Below, piece by piece: positions 52,131 through 59,721 of a stretch of DNA of 64,000 nt (position 1 is its first letter; the number at the start of each line of letters is the position of its first letter). The stretch comes from Mycolicibacterium psychrotolerans (GTDB lineage Bacteria > Actinomycetota > Actinomycetes > Mycobacteriales > Mycobacteriaceae): positions 4,154,001-4,218,000 of the forward strand of contig NZ_AP022574.1 in NCBI RefSeq assembly GCF_010729305.1. Reading direction: 5' to 3'. The translations under genes were made by a program, and so were the position numbers. The notes under the pieces are model-generated. The model saw only the letters and a program-made list of their open reading frames with translations, searched no databases and was not told the origin of the DNA.

Positions 52131-53015
52131 ATGGATGTCCTGATCGGGCAGCTGGCAACAGGATTGAGCCTCGGCTCGATCCTGTTGCTCGCGGCGCTGG
52201 GCCTGTCGCTGACCTTCGGCCAGATGGGCGTCATCAACATGGCGCACGGCGAGTTCATCATGGCCGGGTGCTACACCGCCTACGTGGTGCAGCAGGTCGT
52301 GTCCAGTGCCGGTGTCTCGCTGATCATCTCGCTGGCCGTCGGTTTCCTCATCGGTGGCGCTATGGGCGCTCTGCTCGAGGTCGGGCTGATCCAGCGGATG
52401 TACGACCGGCCACTGGACACCCTGCTGGTGACCTTCGGCGTCGGCCTGATCCTGCAGCAGGTGGCGCGCGACGTCTTCGGCGCCCCGGCGGTCAACGTGG
52501 TGGCGCCGGCGTGGTTGTCCGGCGGAATGGAGATCTTCGGCGCCGTGGTGCCCAAGACCCGCATCTTCATCCTGGTGCTGGCCGTGGTCTGCGTCGCGGT
52601 GCTCGCCACCGTGTTGAAGGTCAGCCCGATGGGACGACGCATCCGCGCCGTCGTGCAGAACCGCGACCTCGCCGAGACCAGTGGCATCTCATCCCGCAGG
52701 ACCGACATCACCACGTTCTTCATCGGGTCCGGGCTGGCGGCGGTGGCCGGTGTGGCGCTGACGCTGATCGGTTCCACCAGCCCGACGATCGGCCAGAGCT
52801 ATCTGATCGACGCGTTCCTGGTGGTCGTGGTCGGCGGGCTGGGCCAGATCAAAGGCACCGTGATCGCGGCGTTCGCGCTCGGGTTCCTCAACTCGTTCAT
52901 CGAGTACAACACCACGGCGTCACTGGCCAAGGTGGTCGTGTTCGTGATCATCGTGATCTTCCTGCAGGTCCGCCCGCAGGGCCTGTTCACCGTGCGGACA
53001 AGGAGTCTGGTGTGA
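52131..53015 (+). CDS. urtB: Urea ABC transporter permease UrtB
   Basis: A 294-residue LivH-type permease with about eight hydrophobic segments (SLGSILLLAALGLSLTFGQM, then MGVINMAHGEFIMAG, the family's conserved turn). It forms half of the urea channel with UrtC. It starts 7 bp after urtA and its stop overlaps the GTG of urtC. Confidence 0.93.
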   Translation: MDVLIGQLATGLSLGSILLLAALGLSLTFGQMGVINMAHGEFIMAGCYTAYVVQQVVSSAGVSLIISLAVGFLIGGAMGALLEVGLIQRMYDRPLDTLLVTFGVGLILQQVARDVFGAPAVNVVAPAWLSGGMEIFGAVVPKTRIFILVLAVVCVAVLATVLKVSPMGRRIRAVVQNRDLAETSGISSRRTDITTFFIGSGLAAVAGVALTLIGSTSPTIGQSYLIDAFLVVVVGGLGQIKGTVIAAFALGFLNSFIEYNTTASLAKVVVFVIIVIFLQVRPQGLFTVRTRSLV

Positions 53016-54112
53016 GGACCCTCCTCGGTCGCTGGCAGACCTGGGCCGGGTTCGGCGTCGCCGCGCTGGTGCTGTTCGTGATCGCGCCCGCGGTGCTGTC
53101 GGACTTCCGGCTCAGTCTGCTCGGCAAGTTCCTGTGCTTCGCCATCGTCGCGGTCGGCATCGGCCTGGCCTGGGGGCGGGGCGGCATGCTGGTGCTGGGC
53201 CAGGGCGTGTTCTTCGGCCTGGGCGGCTACATGATGGCGATGCACCTCAATATCGCCGACGCGCAGCTGCGGGGCGACGAGGTGCCCGACTTCATGCAGA
53301 TCCAGGGCATCCGCGCCCTACCCTCGTACTGGCAACCGTTCGCCTCCCCCGTTGTGACGCTCGCGGCGATCATCGTGATTCCGACGGCGATCGCGTCCGC
53401 GTTGGGCCTCGGCGTGTTCAAGCGCAAGGTCAAGGGCGCCTACTTCGCGATCCTGTCGCAGGCACTGGCCGCCGCGCTGGCGATCCTGCTGGTCGGACAG
53501 ACCGGACTCGGAGGGTCCAACGGGCTCAACAGGTTCCGCACCTTCTTCGGGTTCACGCTCAACGACCCGGTGAACCGCCGGATGCTGTACTTCATCGCCG
53601 CGGCCGTGCTGCTGGTGCTCGTCGCCGTGGTGCGCCAACTGATGCAGAGCCGCTACGGCGAACTGCTGGTCGCGGTCCGTGACGGCGAGGAGCGGGTCCG
53701 CTTCCTGGGCTACGACCCGGCCAACATCAAGGTGGTGGCCTACACCGTCGCGGCGTTGTTCGCCAGCATCGCCGGGGCGTTGTTCGCACCCATCGTCGGG
53801 TTCATCGCCCCGTCGCAGGTCGGCATCCTGCCGTCGATCGCGTTCCTCATCGGCGTCGCGATCGGCGGCCGCACCACGCTGCTGGGCCCGGTGCTTGGCG
53901 CCATCGGCGTGGCCTGGGCGCAAACCCTGTTCTCCGAACGCTTCCCGTCGGAGTGGACGTACGCCCAGGGCCTGCTGTTCATCGTCGTCGTCGGTTTCTT
54001 CCCCGCCGGACTCGCCGGGCTGGGCGCGGTGCTGCGGCGCCGGCGCAGCAAGACGGCCGCGCCGGCTGAGCAGGAGGCCACGGACACGGCGAGGGTGGGG
54101 GCGAGCTCATGA
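53012..54112 (+). CDS. urtC: Urea ABC transporter permease UrtC
   Basis: A 366-residue LivM-type permease. It shows about ten hydrophobic segments, GRGGMLVLGQGVFFGLGGYM, a QTGLGGSNGLNRF loop and a C-terminal Arg-rich tail. Together with UrtB it forms the channel. The GTG at 53012 overlaps the urtB stop (GTGA). Its stop overlaps urtD by 4 bp. Confidence 0.93.
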   Translation: MRTLLGRWQTWAGFGVAALVLFVIAPAVLSDFRLSLLGKFLCFAIVAVGIGLAWGRGGMLVLGQGVFFGLGGYMMAMHLNIADAQLRGDEVPDFMQIQGIRALPSYWQPFASPVVTLAAIIVIPTAIASALGLGVFKRKVKGAYFAILSQALAAALAILLVGQTGLGGSNGLNRFRTFFGFTLNDPVNRRMLYFIAAAVLLVLVAVVRQLMQSRYGELLVAVRDGEERVRFLGYDPANIKVVAYTVAALFASIAGALFAPIVGFIAPSQVGILPSIAFLIGVAIGGRTTLLGPVLGAIGVAWAQTLFSERFPSEWTYAQGLLFIVVVGFFPAGLAGLGAVLRRRRSKTAAPAEQEATDTARVGASS

Positions 54113-54924
54113 CCGACGTCGACGCCGGCACCGCCGGCAAGGAACCCGTCGAGGGCGGCAACGCCGGCATGGGCACGCAGTACCTCGAAGTGCGGGGCCT
54201 GACCGTGGATTTCGACGGCTTCAAGGCGGTCAGCGATGTCGACCTGACGCTGTTCCAAGGTGACCTGCGCTTCCTGATCGGGCCCAACGGTGCCGGCAAA
54301 ACCACCGTGATCGACGCGATCACGGGACTGGTGCCCGCCACCGGGTCGGTGAACAAATCCGGCGTGGAACTGCTCGGCAGGAAGGTGCATCAGATCGCCC
54401 GCCGGGGAGTGGGACGCACGTTCCAGACCGCGAGTGTGTTCGAGCAGCTGACCGTGTTGCAGAACCTCGACATCGCCGCCGGCGCAGGACGTTCGGTGTG
54501 GACGCTGCTGCGTCGGCGCCGCGGCGTACTGCCCGTCATCGAGCAGGCACTGCACACCGTCGGCCTGACCCATCTCGCGGACCGCCCCGCGGGTGTGCTC
54601 GCGCACGGGCAGAAGCAGTGGCTGGAGATCGGCATGCTGCTGGTGCAGAACGCCGATGTGCTACTGCTCGACGAACCGGTCGCGGGGATGAGCACCGAGG
54701 AGCGCGAGGAGACCGGTAACCTGTTGCGCCGCATCGGCGCCGAGCGCACCGTTGTGGTCGTCGAGCACGACATGGATTTCATGCGCGCCTTCGCGACATC
54801 GGTGACGGTACTCGCGCGCGGACAGGTGATCGCCGAGGGGTCGGTGGCCGAGGTGCAGGCCAACCCGAAGGTGCAGGAGGTCTACCTCGGGACCGCGGCC
54901 GCAGGCGCGGAAGGGATCGCATGA
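54109..54924 (+). CDS. urtD: Urea ABC transporter ATP-binding protein UrtD
   Basis: A 271-residue LivG-type ABC ATPase. Walker A GPNGAGKTT is at about 58-66; the signature is the LivG-like AHGQKQWLEIGML instead of the usual LSGGQ; Walker B LLLDEPVAGM follows. The first 20 residues are an Ala/Gly/Glu-rich lead that is unlikely to fold. It pairs with UrtE to drive uptake. Confidence 0.94.
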   Translation: MTDVDAGTAGKEPVEGGNAGMGTQYLEVRGLTVDFDGFKAVSDVDLTLFQGDLRFLIGPNGAGKTTVIDAITGLVPATGSVNKSGVELLGRKVHQIARRGVGRTFQTASVFEQLTVLQNLDIAAGAGRSVWTLLRRRRGVLPVIEQALHTVGLTHLADRPAGVLAHGQKQWLEIGMLLVQNADVLLLDEPVAGMSTEEREETGNLLRRIGAERTVVVVEHDMDFMRAFATSVTVLARGQVIAEGSVAEVQANPKVQEVYLGTAAAGAEGIA

Positions 54925-55616
54925 CACTGCAACTCGTCGACGTCCGCACCGGCTACGGCCGCAGCGAGGTCATTCACGGCGTCAGCCTCGAGGTGCCGCC
55001 CGACGGTGTCGCCGCGGTCATGGGCCACAACGGCGCCGGAAAGACCACGCTGCTGCGGGCCGCGGTCGGGCTGCTGAAATGTGCCGGTGGCACTGTGCTT
55101 TTCGACGGCGAGGACATCACCAGGCTGCGGCCCAGCGCGCGGGTGGCCCGGGGCCTGGCCTACGTGCCGCAGGGGCAGCAGTCGTTCGGCCAGCTCACCA
55201 CCGCGGAGAACCTGCAGGTGGTCGCCGACGGACGCAGGAACGGCAAGACGCTGATCGACGAGCAGCTCGATCTGTTCCCCGCGCTCAAGGAGCTGCTGAC
55301 CCGCCGCGCCGGTCTGCTCTCCGGCGGCCAGCGCCAGCAGCTGGCGATCGCCCGCGCGCTGATCACCACGCCGAAGTGCCTGATCCTCGACGAGCCGACC
55401 GAGGGCATCCAGCCGTCGGTGGTCGCCGAGATCGAGGCGGCCATCACCGCCTTGACCGATCGCGGCGATCTCGGGGTGCTGCTCGTCGAGCAGCACATCG
55501 GTTTCGCGCTCGAGTCCGCGCAGCGCTACTACATCCTCGAGGCCGGCCGGGTGACGTCCAGCGGCACGGGCGGTTCGGCCTCGGAAGCCGACGTCCGCGC
55601 CGCGATGGCCATCTGA
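54921..55616 (+). CDS. urtE: Urea ABC transporter ATP-binding protein UrtE
   Basis: A 231-residue LivF-type ABC ATPase with Walker A GHNGAGKTT, signature LSGGQRQQLA and Walker B CLILDEPTEG. Its start overlaps the urtD stop by 4 bp. It completes the five-gene transporter; urease genes are not in the window. Confidence 0.94.
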   Translation: MTLQLVDVRTGYGRSEVIHGVSLEVPPDGVAAVMGHNGAGKTTLLRAAVGLLKCAGGTVLFDGEDITRLRPSARVARGLAYVPQGQQSFGQLTTAENLQVVADGRRNGKTLIDEQLDLFPALKELLTRRAGLLSGGQRQQLAIARALITTPKCLILDEPTEGIQPSVVAEIEAAITALTDRGDLGVLLVEQHIGFALESAQRYYILEAGRVTSSGTGGSASEADVRAAMAI

Positions 55617-55620
55617 TCTG

Positions 55621-55684
55621 CCGCGAGCGCGCGGGTCTGTACGCCGACACGCCGCTATCGCTGTGCCGCAGCGCACGCTCGCGG
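55621..55684. repeat. Intergenic inverted repeat between urtE and hisS
   Basis: CCGCGAGCG (55621-55629) and CGCTCGCGG (55676-55684) are perfect 9-bp complements with a 46-nt loop that itself contains GTACGCCGACACGCCGC. It lies in the 134-bp gap between convergent urtE and hisS. Short GC-rich elements of this style (GCGAGCG with CGACACGCC) recur between convergent genes in mycobacterial genomes; a terminator role for one or both genes is inferred. Confidence 0.5.
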
Positions 55685-55750
55685 CCCGTGAGGGCAGCAA
55701 GAATGCCATCCGTGGGGAGCGGGAGGTGCCCCCGGCTCGTCCATGAAAGG

Positions 55751-57010
55751 TCAGCCGAGGTGGGCGAGCACGTGGGCGACCACCTCGTCGACGGCGACGT
55801 CCACCTGCTCGCCGGTGCCCATCGTCTTGACCCCGACGGTGCCCGCCTCCAGGTCGCGGTCCCCCGCCACCAGCGCGATCGAGGCACCTGAGCGGTCGGC
55901 ACCTTTCATCGCACCCTTGAGGCTGCGGTCACCGTAGGCCATGTCCACCCGCACGCCGGCGGCGCGCAGCTGCGCGGCCAGCACCGCGAGCCGGATCTTG
56001 GCCTCGGCGCCCAGCGGCACCGCATACACGTCCACGCGCGCCGTCTGGCCCGCGGTCCTGCCTTCGGCCCGCAGCGCCAGCAGCGTGCGATCGACACCGA
56101 GCCCGAAGCCGATGCCCGACAGGTCGCGCCCGCCGAGCTGACTCATCAGCCCGTCGTAGCGGCCGCCGCCCCCGATGCCGGACTGCGCGCCCAGACCGTC
56201 GTGGACGAACTCGAACGTCGTCTTCGTGTAGTAGTCCAGCCCGCGCACCATTCGCGGATTGATGACGTACGGCACCGCCAGCGCGTCCAGGTGCGCGAGC
56301 ACCGTCTCGAAGTGCTCCTTGGCCACATCGGAGAGATGGTCGAGCATCAACGGTGCGTCGGCGGTCATCTCCTTGATGTGCGGACGCTTGTCGTCGAGCA
56401 CCCGCAGCGGGTTGATCTCCGCGCGCCGCCGGGTTTCTTCGTCCAGGTCGAGACGGAAGAGGAACTCCTGCAACAACTGTCGATACTGCGGCCGGCAGGT
56501 GTCGTCGCCGAGCGAGGTGATCTCCAGCCGGAACCCGTCGAGGCCGAGCGCGCGGAAGCCGGCGTCGGCGACCGCGATCACCTCGGCGTCGAGCGCCGGG
56601 TCGTCGACGCCGATCGCCTCGATCCCGACCTGCTGGAGCTGCCGGTAGCGGCCCGCCTGCGGCCGCTCGTACCGGAAGAACGGCCCCGAGTAGCACAGCT
56701 TCACCGGCAGCTGCCCGCGGTCGAGACCGTGTTCGATGACCGCGCGCATGACGCCCGCGGTGCCTTCGGGGCGCAGTGTCACCGACCGGTCGCCGCGGTC
56801 GGCGAACGTGTACATCTCCTTGGACACGACGTCGGTGGACTCGCCCACCCCGCGCGCGAACAGCGCGGTGTCCTCGAAGATCGGCAGCTCGATGTCGCCG
56901 TAACCGGCGCGGCGCGCGGCGCCGAGCAGCCCGGCGCGCACGGCGACGAACTCGGCCGACTCGGGCGGCAGGTAATCCGGGACGCCCTTGGGCGCCTTGA
57001 AATCGGTCAC
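55751..57010 (-). CDS. hisS: Histidyl-tRNA synthetase
   Basis: A 419-residue class IIa synthetase. Motif 2 (LPVKLCYSGPFFRYERPQAG), the histidine-specific RGLDYYTKTTFEFV and GGGRYDGLMSQLGG, motif 3 (IGFGLGVDRTLLAL) and the C-terminal anticodon-binding domain are all visible. It charges tRNA-His. The GTG at 57010 overlaps the stop of the upstream metallo-hydrolase gene (GTGA), as in the Rv2581c-Rv2580c arrangement. Confidence 0.98.
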   Translation of the reverse strand: MTDFKAPKGVPDYLPPESAEFVAVRAGLLGAARRAGYGDIELPIFEDTALFARGVGESTDVVSKEMYTFADRGDRSVTLRPEGTAGVMRAVIEHGLDRGQLPVKLCYSGPFFRYERPQAGRYRQLQQVGIEAIGVDDPALDAEVIAVADAGFRALGLDGFRLEITSLGDDTCRPQYRQLLQEFLFRLDLDEETRRRAEINPLRVLDDKRPHIKEMTADAPLMLDHLSDVAKEHFETVLAHLDALAVPYVINPRMVRGLDYYTKTTFEFVHDGLGAQSGIGGGGRYDGLMSQLGGRDLSGIGFGLGVDRTLLALRAEGRTAGQTARVDVYAVPLGAEAKIRLAVLAAQLRAAGVRVDMAYGDRSLKGAMKGADRSGASIALVAGDRDLEAGTVGVKTMGTGEQVDVAVDEVVAHVLAHLG

Positions 57011-57705
57011 GTGGTCAAGCCTTCGAGGAAGGGGTTGGTGCGGCGTTCGAGGCCGATGGTCGAGCGCTCGCCGTGCCCCGGTAACACCAGGGTGTCGTCG
57101 TCGAGCACCAGCAGTTTCGTCACGATCGAGGTCAGCAGGTCGCGGCCGCTGCCCCCGGGCAGGTCGGTGCGGCCCACCGACTGGCGGAACAGGGTGTCGC
57201 CGGTGAAGACCACCTCTTCGTAGGTCTGCTCTTCGCGCAAGCGCTCATCGGTGGGCCCTCCCGCCACGCGAAAGATCACCGAGCCCTGCGTGTGCCCGGG
57301 TGTGTGGTCCACGGCCACGGTGATCCCGCCCAGGTCGATCTTGTCGCCGTCGCGGTCGAGTTCGACGACCTGCTTGGGCTCGCGGAACAGCGCCCCGAAC
57401 GCCTTCTGCGCGACGCGGGGCCCGAAGCCCTTGATCGGATCGCTGAGCATGTGCCGGTCGGCCGGGTGGATGTAGGTGGGGCAACCGTAGGTGTCGGCGA
57501 CCTTCTGCGCGGACCACATGTGGTCGATGTGTCCGTGGGTGAGCAGCACCGCAGCCGGCGTGAGCCGGTTGTCGTCGAGGATCCGGCGCAGCGGACCCAT
57601 GGCACGCTGGCCGGGGTCGACGACGATTGCGTCGGCGCCCTGCCGGGGCGCCAGCACGTAGCAGTTGCACGCCAGCATCCCGGCCGGGAATCCGGTGATC
57701 AACAC
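57007..57705 (-). CDS. Metallo-beta-lactamase-fold hydrolase (glyoxalase II-like, Rv2581c-like)
   Basis: A 232-residue metallo-beta-lactamase-fold protein. The dinuclear site motif is THGHIDHMW, with further ligands in VDHTPGHTQGS and VLPGHGERS. It resembles glyoxalase II, which hydrolyses glutathione or other thiol esters; mycobacteria use mycothiol instead, so the substrate is open. The start is GTG at 57705, followed directly by TTG. It diverges from ppiB with a 118-bp gap. Confidence 0.92.
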   Translation of the reverse strand: MLITGFPAGMLACNCYVLAPRQGADAIVVDPGQRAMGPLRRILDDNRLTPAAVLLTHGHIDHMWSAQKVADTYGCPTYIHPADRHMLSDPIKGFGPRVAQKAFGALFREPKQVVELDRDGDKIDLGGITVAVDHTPGHTQGSVIFRVAGGPTDERLREEQTYEEVVFTGDTLFRQSVGRTDLPGGSGRDLLTSIVTKLLVLDDDTLVLPGHGERSTIGLERRTNPFLEGLTT

Positions 57706-57823
57706 GTCGTCAAGCTTCCCATGCCGGCGTCGCCACGCTGTTCAGGAGGGTCGCAGCCGCTGTTCTCAGCCCGTGCTGGCACACTCGGTGCCGACCTGAT
57801 CGATTGCGAGGAGGACCCGGCCC

Positions 57824-58720
57824 GTGCCGACGAACGAACAACGGCGAGCCACCGCCAAGCGCAAGCTCGAGCGGCAGCTCGAGCGGCGTGCCGAGAAGGA
57901 CCGCAAACGCCGCCTGTACACGATCATCGGATCGGTGGCTGCGGCGATCGTCGTGATCGCCGCGGTGGTGGCGACCGTGGTCCTCACCAATCGCGACTCC
58001 AGCACGCCGAGCGCGTCGTCGTCGACCAGCACCCCCACCTCGGCGGCGGATTCGCCGCTCGACGCCCCCGAACCCGGGAAGCCGGCCGCCCTGCCGGCGT
58101 TCGCAGCGCCCGAGGGCTTGGGCAGCAACTGCCAATACCCGAAGTCGAGCGAGGCGGCCAGCAAGCCCAACAAGCCGCCCCGCGCCGGCAAGGTTCCGAC
58201 CGACCCGGCCGAGGTCAGCGCCAGCATGGAGACCAGCCAGGGCAACCTCGGGCTGCAGCTGGACAATGCCAAGTCGCCGTGCACCGTGAACAGCTTCGCC
58301 AGCCTGGCCCAGCAGGGCTACTTCAACGGCACCCCCTGCCACCGGCTCACCACCAGCGAGGGCCTGGCCGTCCTGCAGTGCGGTGACCCCACCGGCCAGG
58401 GCACCGGCGGGCCGGGCTACCAGTTCGGCAACGAATATCCGACCGACCAGTACCAGCCCGACGACCCGAAGCTGCAGCAACCGGTGGTGTATCCGCGAGG
58501 CACCCTGGCCATGGCCAACGCCGGTCCGGGAACCAACGGCAGCCAGTTCTTCCTCGTCTACAAGGATTCGCAGCTGCCGCCCAACTACACCGTGTTCGGC
58601 ACCATCGACCAGACCGGCCTGGCCACGCTGGACAAGATCGCCGCGGCGGGCACCAAAGAGGGCGGCGACGACGGCGCGCCGAAGCTCGACGTCACCATCA
58701 AGTCGCTGCAGCTGGACTGA
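57824..58720 (+). CDS. ppiB: Membrane-anchored cyclophilin-type peptidyl-prolyl isomerase
   Basis: A 298-residue protein. The Arg/Lys-rich N-terminus precedes one membrane helix (about 30-52, IIGSVAAAIVVIAAVVATVV), so the catalytic domain lies outside. A Ser/Thr/Pro linker follows, then the cyclophilin domain from about 125, with GYFNGTPCHRL, FGNEYPTDQ, LAMANAGPGTNGSQFFLVY and NYTVFGTI. It matches Rv2582. The GTG at 57824 follows GAGGAGG. It probably helps folding of exported proteins. Confidence 0.92.
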   Translation: MPTNEQRRATAKRKLERQLERRAEKDRKRRLYTIIGSVAAAIVVIAAVVATVVLTNRDSSTPSASSSTSTPTSAADSPLDAPEPGKPAALPAFAAPEGLGSNCQYPKSSEAASKPNKPPRAGKVPTDPAEVSASMETSQGNLGLQLDNAKSPCTVNSFASLAQQGYFNGTPCHRLTTSEGLAVLQCGDPTGQGTGGPGYQFGNEYPTDQYQPDDPKLQQPVVYPRGTLAMANAGPGTNGSQFFLVYKDSQLPPNYTVFGTIDQTGLATLDKIAAAGTKEGGDDGAPKLDVTIKSLQLD

Positions 58721-58736
58721 CGCGTCCGGGCTGGAG

Positions 58737-59075
58737 TCAGCCCAGCGCCTCGGCGACCGAGGCGGCGTCGGGCTGACTGATGACCAGATGGTCATATCGC
58801 TGGCCGACGAGATCGACCCGGATAGCGGGCACACCCCTGCGGGCGACTGCGAACGTCTTCCGACCCGCGTGTCGCCAGGTGCCGATCTTCGTCCGGCCGG
58901 GCAGGTGCAATCCGGGAGCGCGCATCCCGGCCACTGCTGCCAGCGGTTGTTCGGCGATCGCCACCGCGGCGACGGCCGATGCCGGCACCTTGATGTTGCC
59001 GCGCAGCCCGGCGATCTTCTCGATCACCGTCAGTCGCACCTCGAGGTCGTCGCCGTTGCGGCGAAGTTCAGCCAT
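58737..59075 (-). CDS. Small PH-like domain protein, divergent from an HTH regulator
   Basis: A 112-residue strand-rich protein. The arrangement EVRLTVIEKIAGL, VPASAVAAVAI, GRTKIGTWRHAGRKTFAVAR and HLVISQPDAASVAEALG resembles short bacterial PH-like domains seen in actinobacteria; function unknown. The ATG at 59075 has an AAAGGAG ribosome-binding site that overlaps the palindrome at 59087-59102. It is probably controlled by the divergent HTH protein. Confidence 0.7.
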   Translation of the reverse strand: MAELRRNGDDLEVRLTVIEKIAGLRGNIKVPASAVAAVAIAEQPLAAVAGMRAPGLHLPGRTKIGTWRHAGRKTFAVARRGVPAIRVDLVGQRYDHLVISQPDAASVAEALG

Positions 59076-59086
59076 TCGAATCTCCT

Positions 59087-59120
59087 TTCTCAACATTGAG
59101 AATGTTATCAGGGTTGATAA
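59087..59120. promoter_or_regulatory. Paired palindromes between the PH-like and HTH genes
   Basis: TTCTCAA (59087-59093) and TTGAGAA (59096-59102) are perfect 7-bp arms with a 2-nt spacer. A second palindrome, TTATCA (59105-59110) and TGATAA (59115-59120), follows with a 4-nt spacer and ends 7 bp before the HTH start. Both lie in the 52-bp divergent gap, so the HTH protein probably controls both genes. Confidence 0.65.
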
Positions 59121-59127
59121 TGGCAGC

Positions 59128-59652
59128 ATGCCGGCTCCTGACGTCCTGCTCCACCCCGTGCGCATGCGCATCGTCCAAGTTCTGCTCGACGGCGCCACGA
59201 TGACGGCGCGCCAACTGCGCCAGGAACTTCCCGACATTCCGTCCGCGTCGCTCTATCGCCATATCGCCACGCTGGCCGACGCCGGCGTGCTCGAGGTGGC
59301 GCACCAGAAGCGGGTCCGGGGCGCCGTCGAGCGGGGCTTCCGCCTGCATCTGCCCAACGCCGCCGTGACAGCCGAGGATGCCCGGCAGCTCAGCCGCGAC
59401 GACCATCGCCGCGCCTTCACCGCGTTCTGCACTATGCTCATGGCCGACTTCGACCGCTATCTCGCCACACCTGAGGCCGACGTCGTCGACGACGGCGTGG
59501 GGTTCACCCAAGCCGCTCTGTGGCTGACCGACGAAGAACTCACCGCTCTGCGCAGCGAGCTCGCCGCCGCGGTTCATTCACGAATCAACAATGCTTGCAA
59601 CGGAACTCGGGCAAAGTACCTGATCGACACCATCCTGATTCCGGCGCGGTGA
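59128..59652 (+). CDS. Helix-turn-helix regulator (ArsR-like)
   Basis: A 174-residue regulator. The winged HTH at residues 1-75 has LLHPVRMRIVQVLLDGATMT, ARQLRQELPDIPSASLYRHI and the wing after TLADAGVLEV. The remaining helical part (about 80-170) includes FTAFCTMLMADFDRYL and is probably for ligand binding or dimerisation. The ATG at 59128 starts just after two palindromes. It is divergent from the PH-like gene, which it may repress. Confidence 0.85.
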   Translation: MPAPDVLLHPVRMRIVQVLLDGATMTARQLRQELPDIPSASLYRHIATLADAGVLEVAHQKRVRGAVERGFRLHLPNAAVTAEDARQLSRDDHRRAFTAFCTMLMADFDRYLATPEADVVDDGVGFTQAALWLTDEELTALRSELAAAVHSRINNACNGTRAKYLIDTILIPAR

Positions 59653-59721
59653 CACCCGCTCTGCGCGGCGAGTTAAAGGACACTCCGCTCCTGGTCGGTT
59701 GAACGGCGCTGCCGTACAGCA

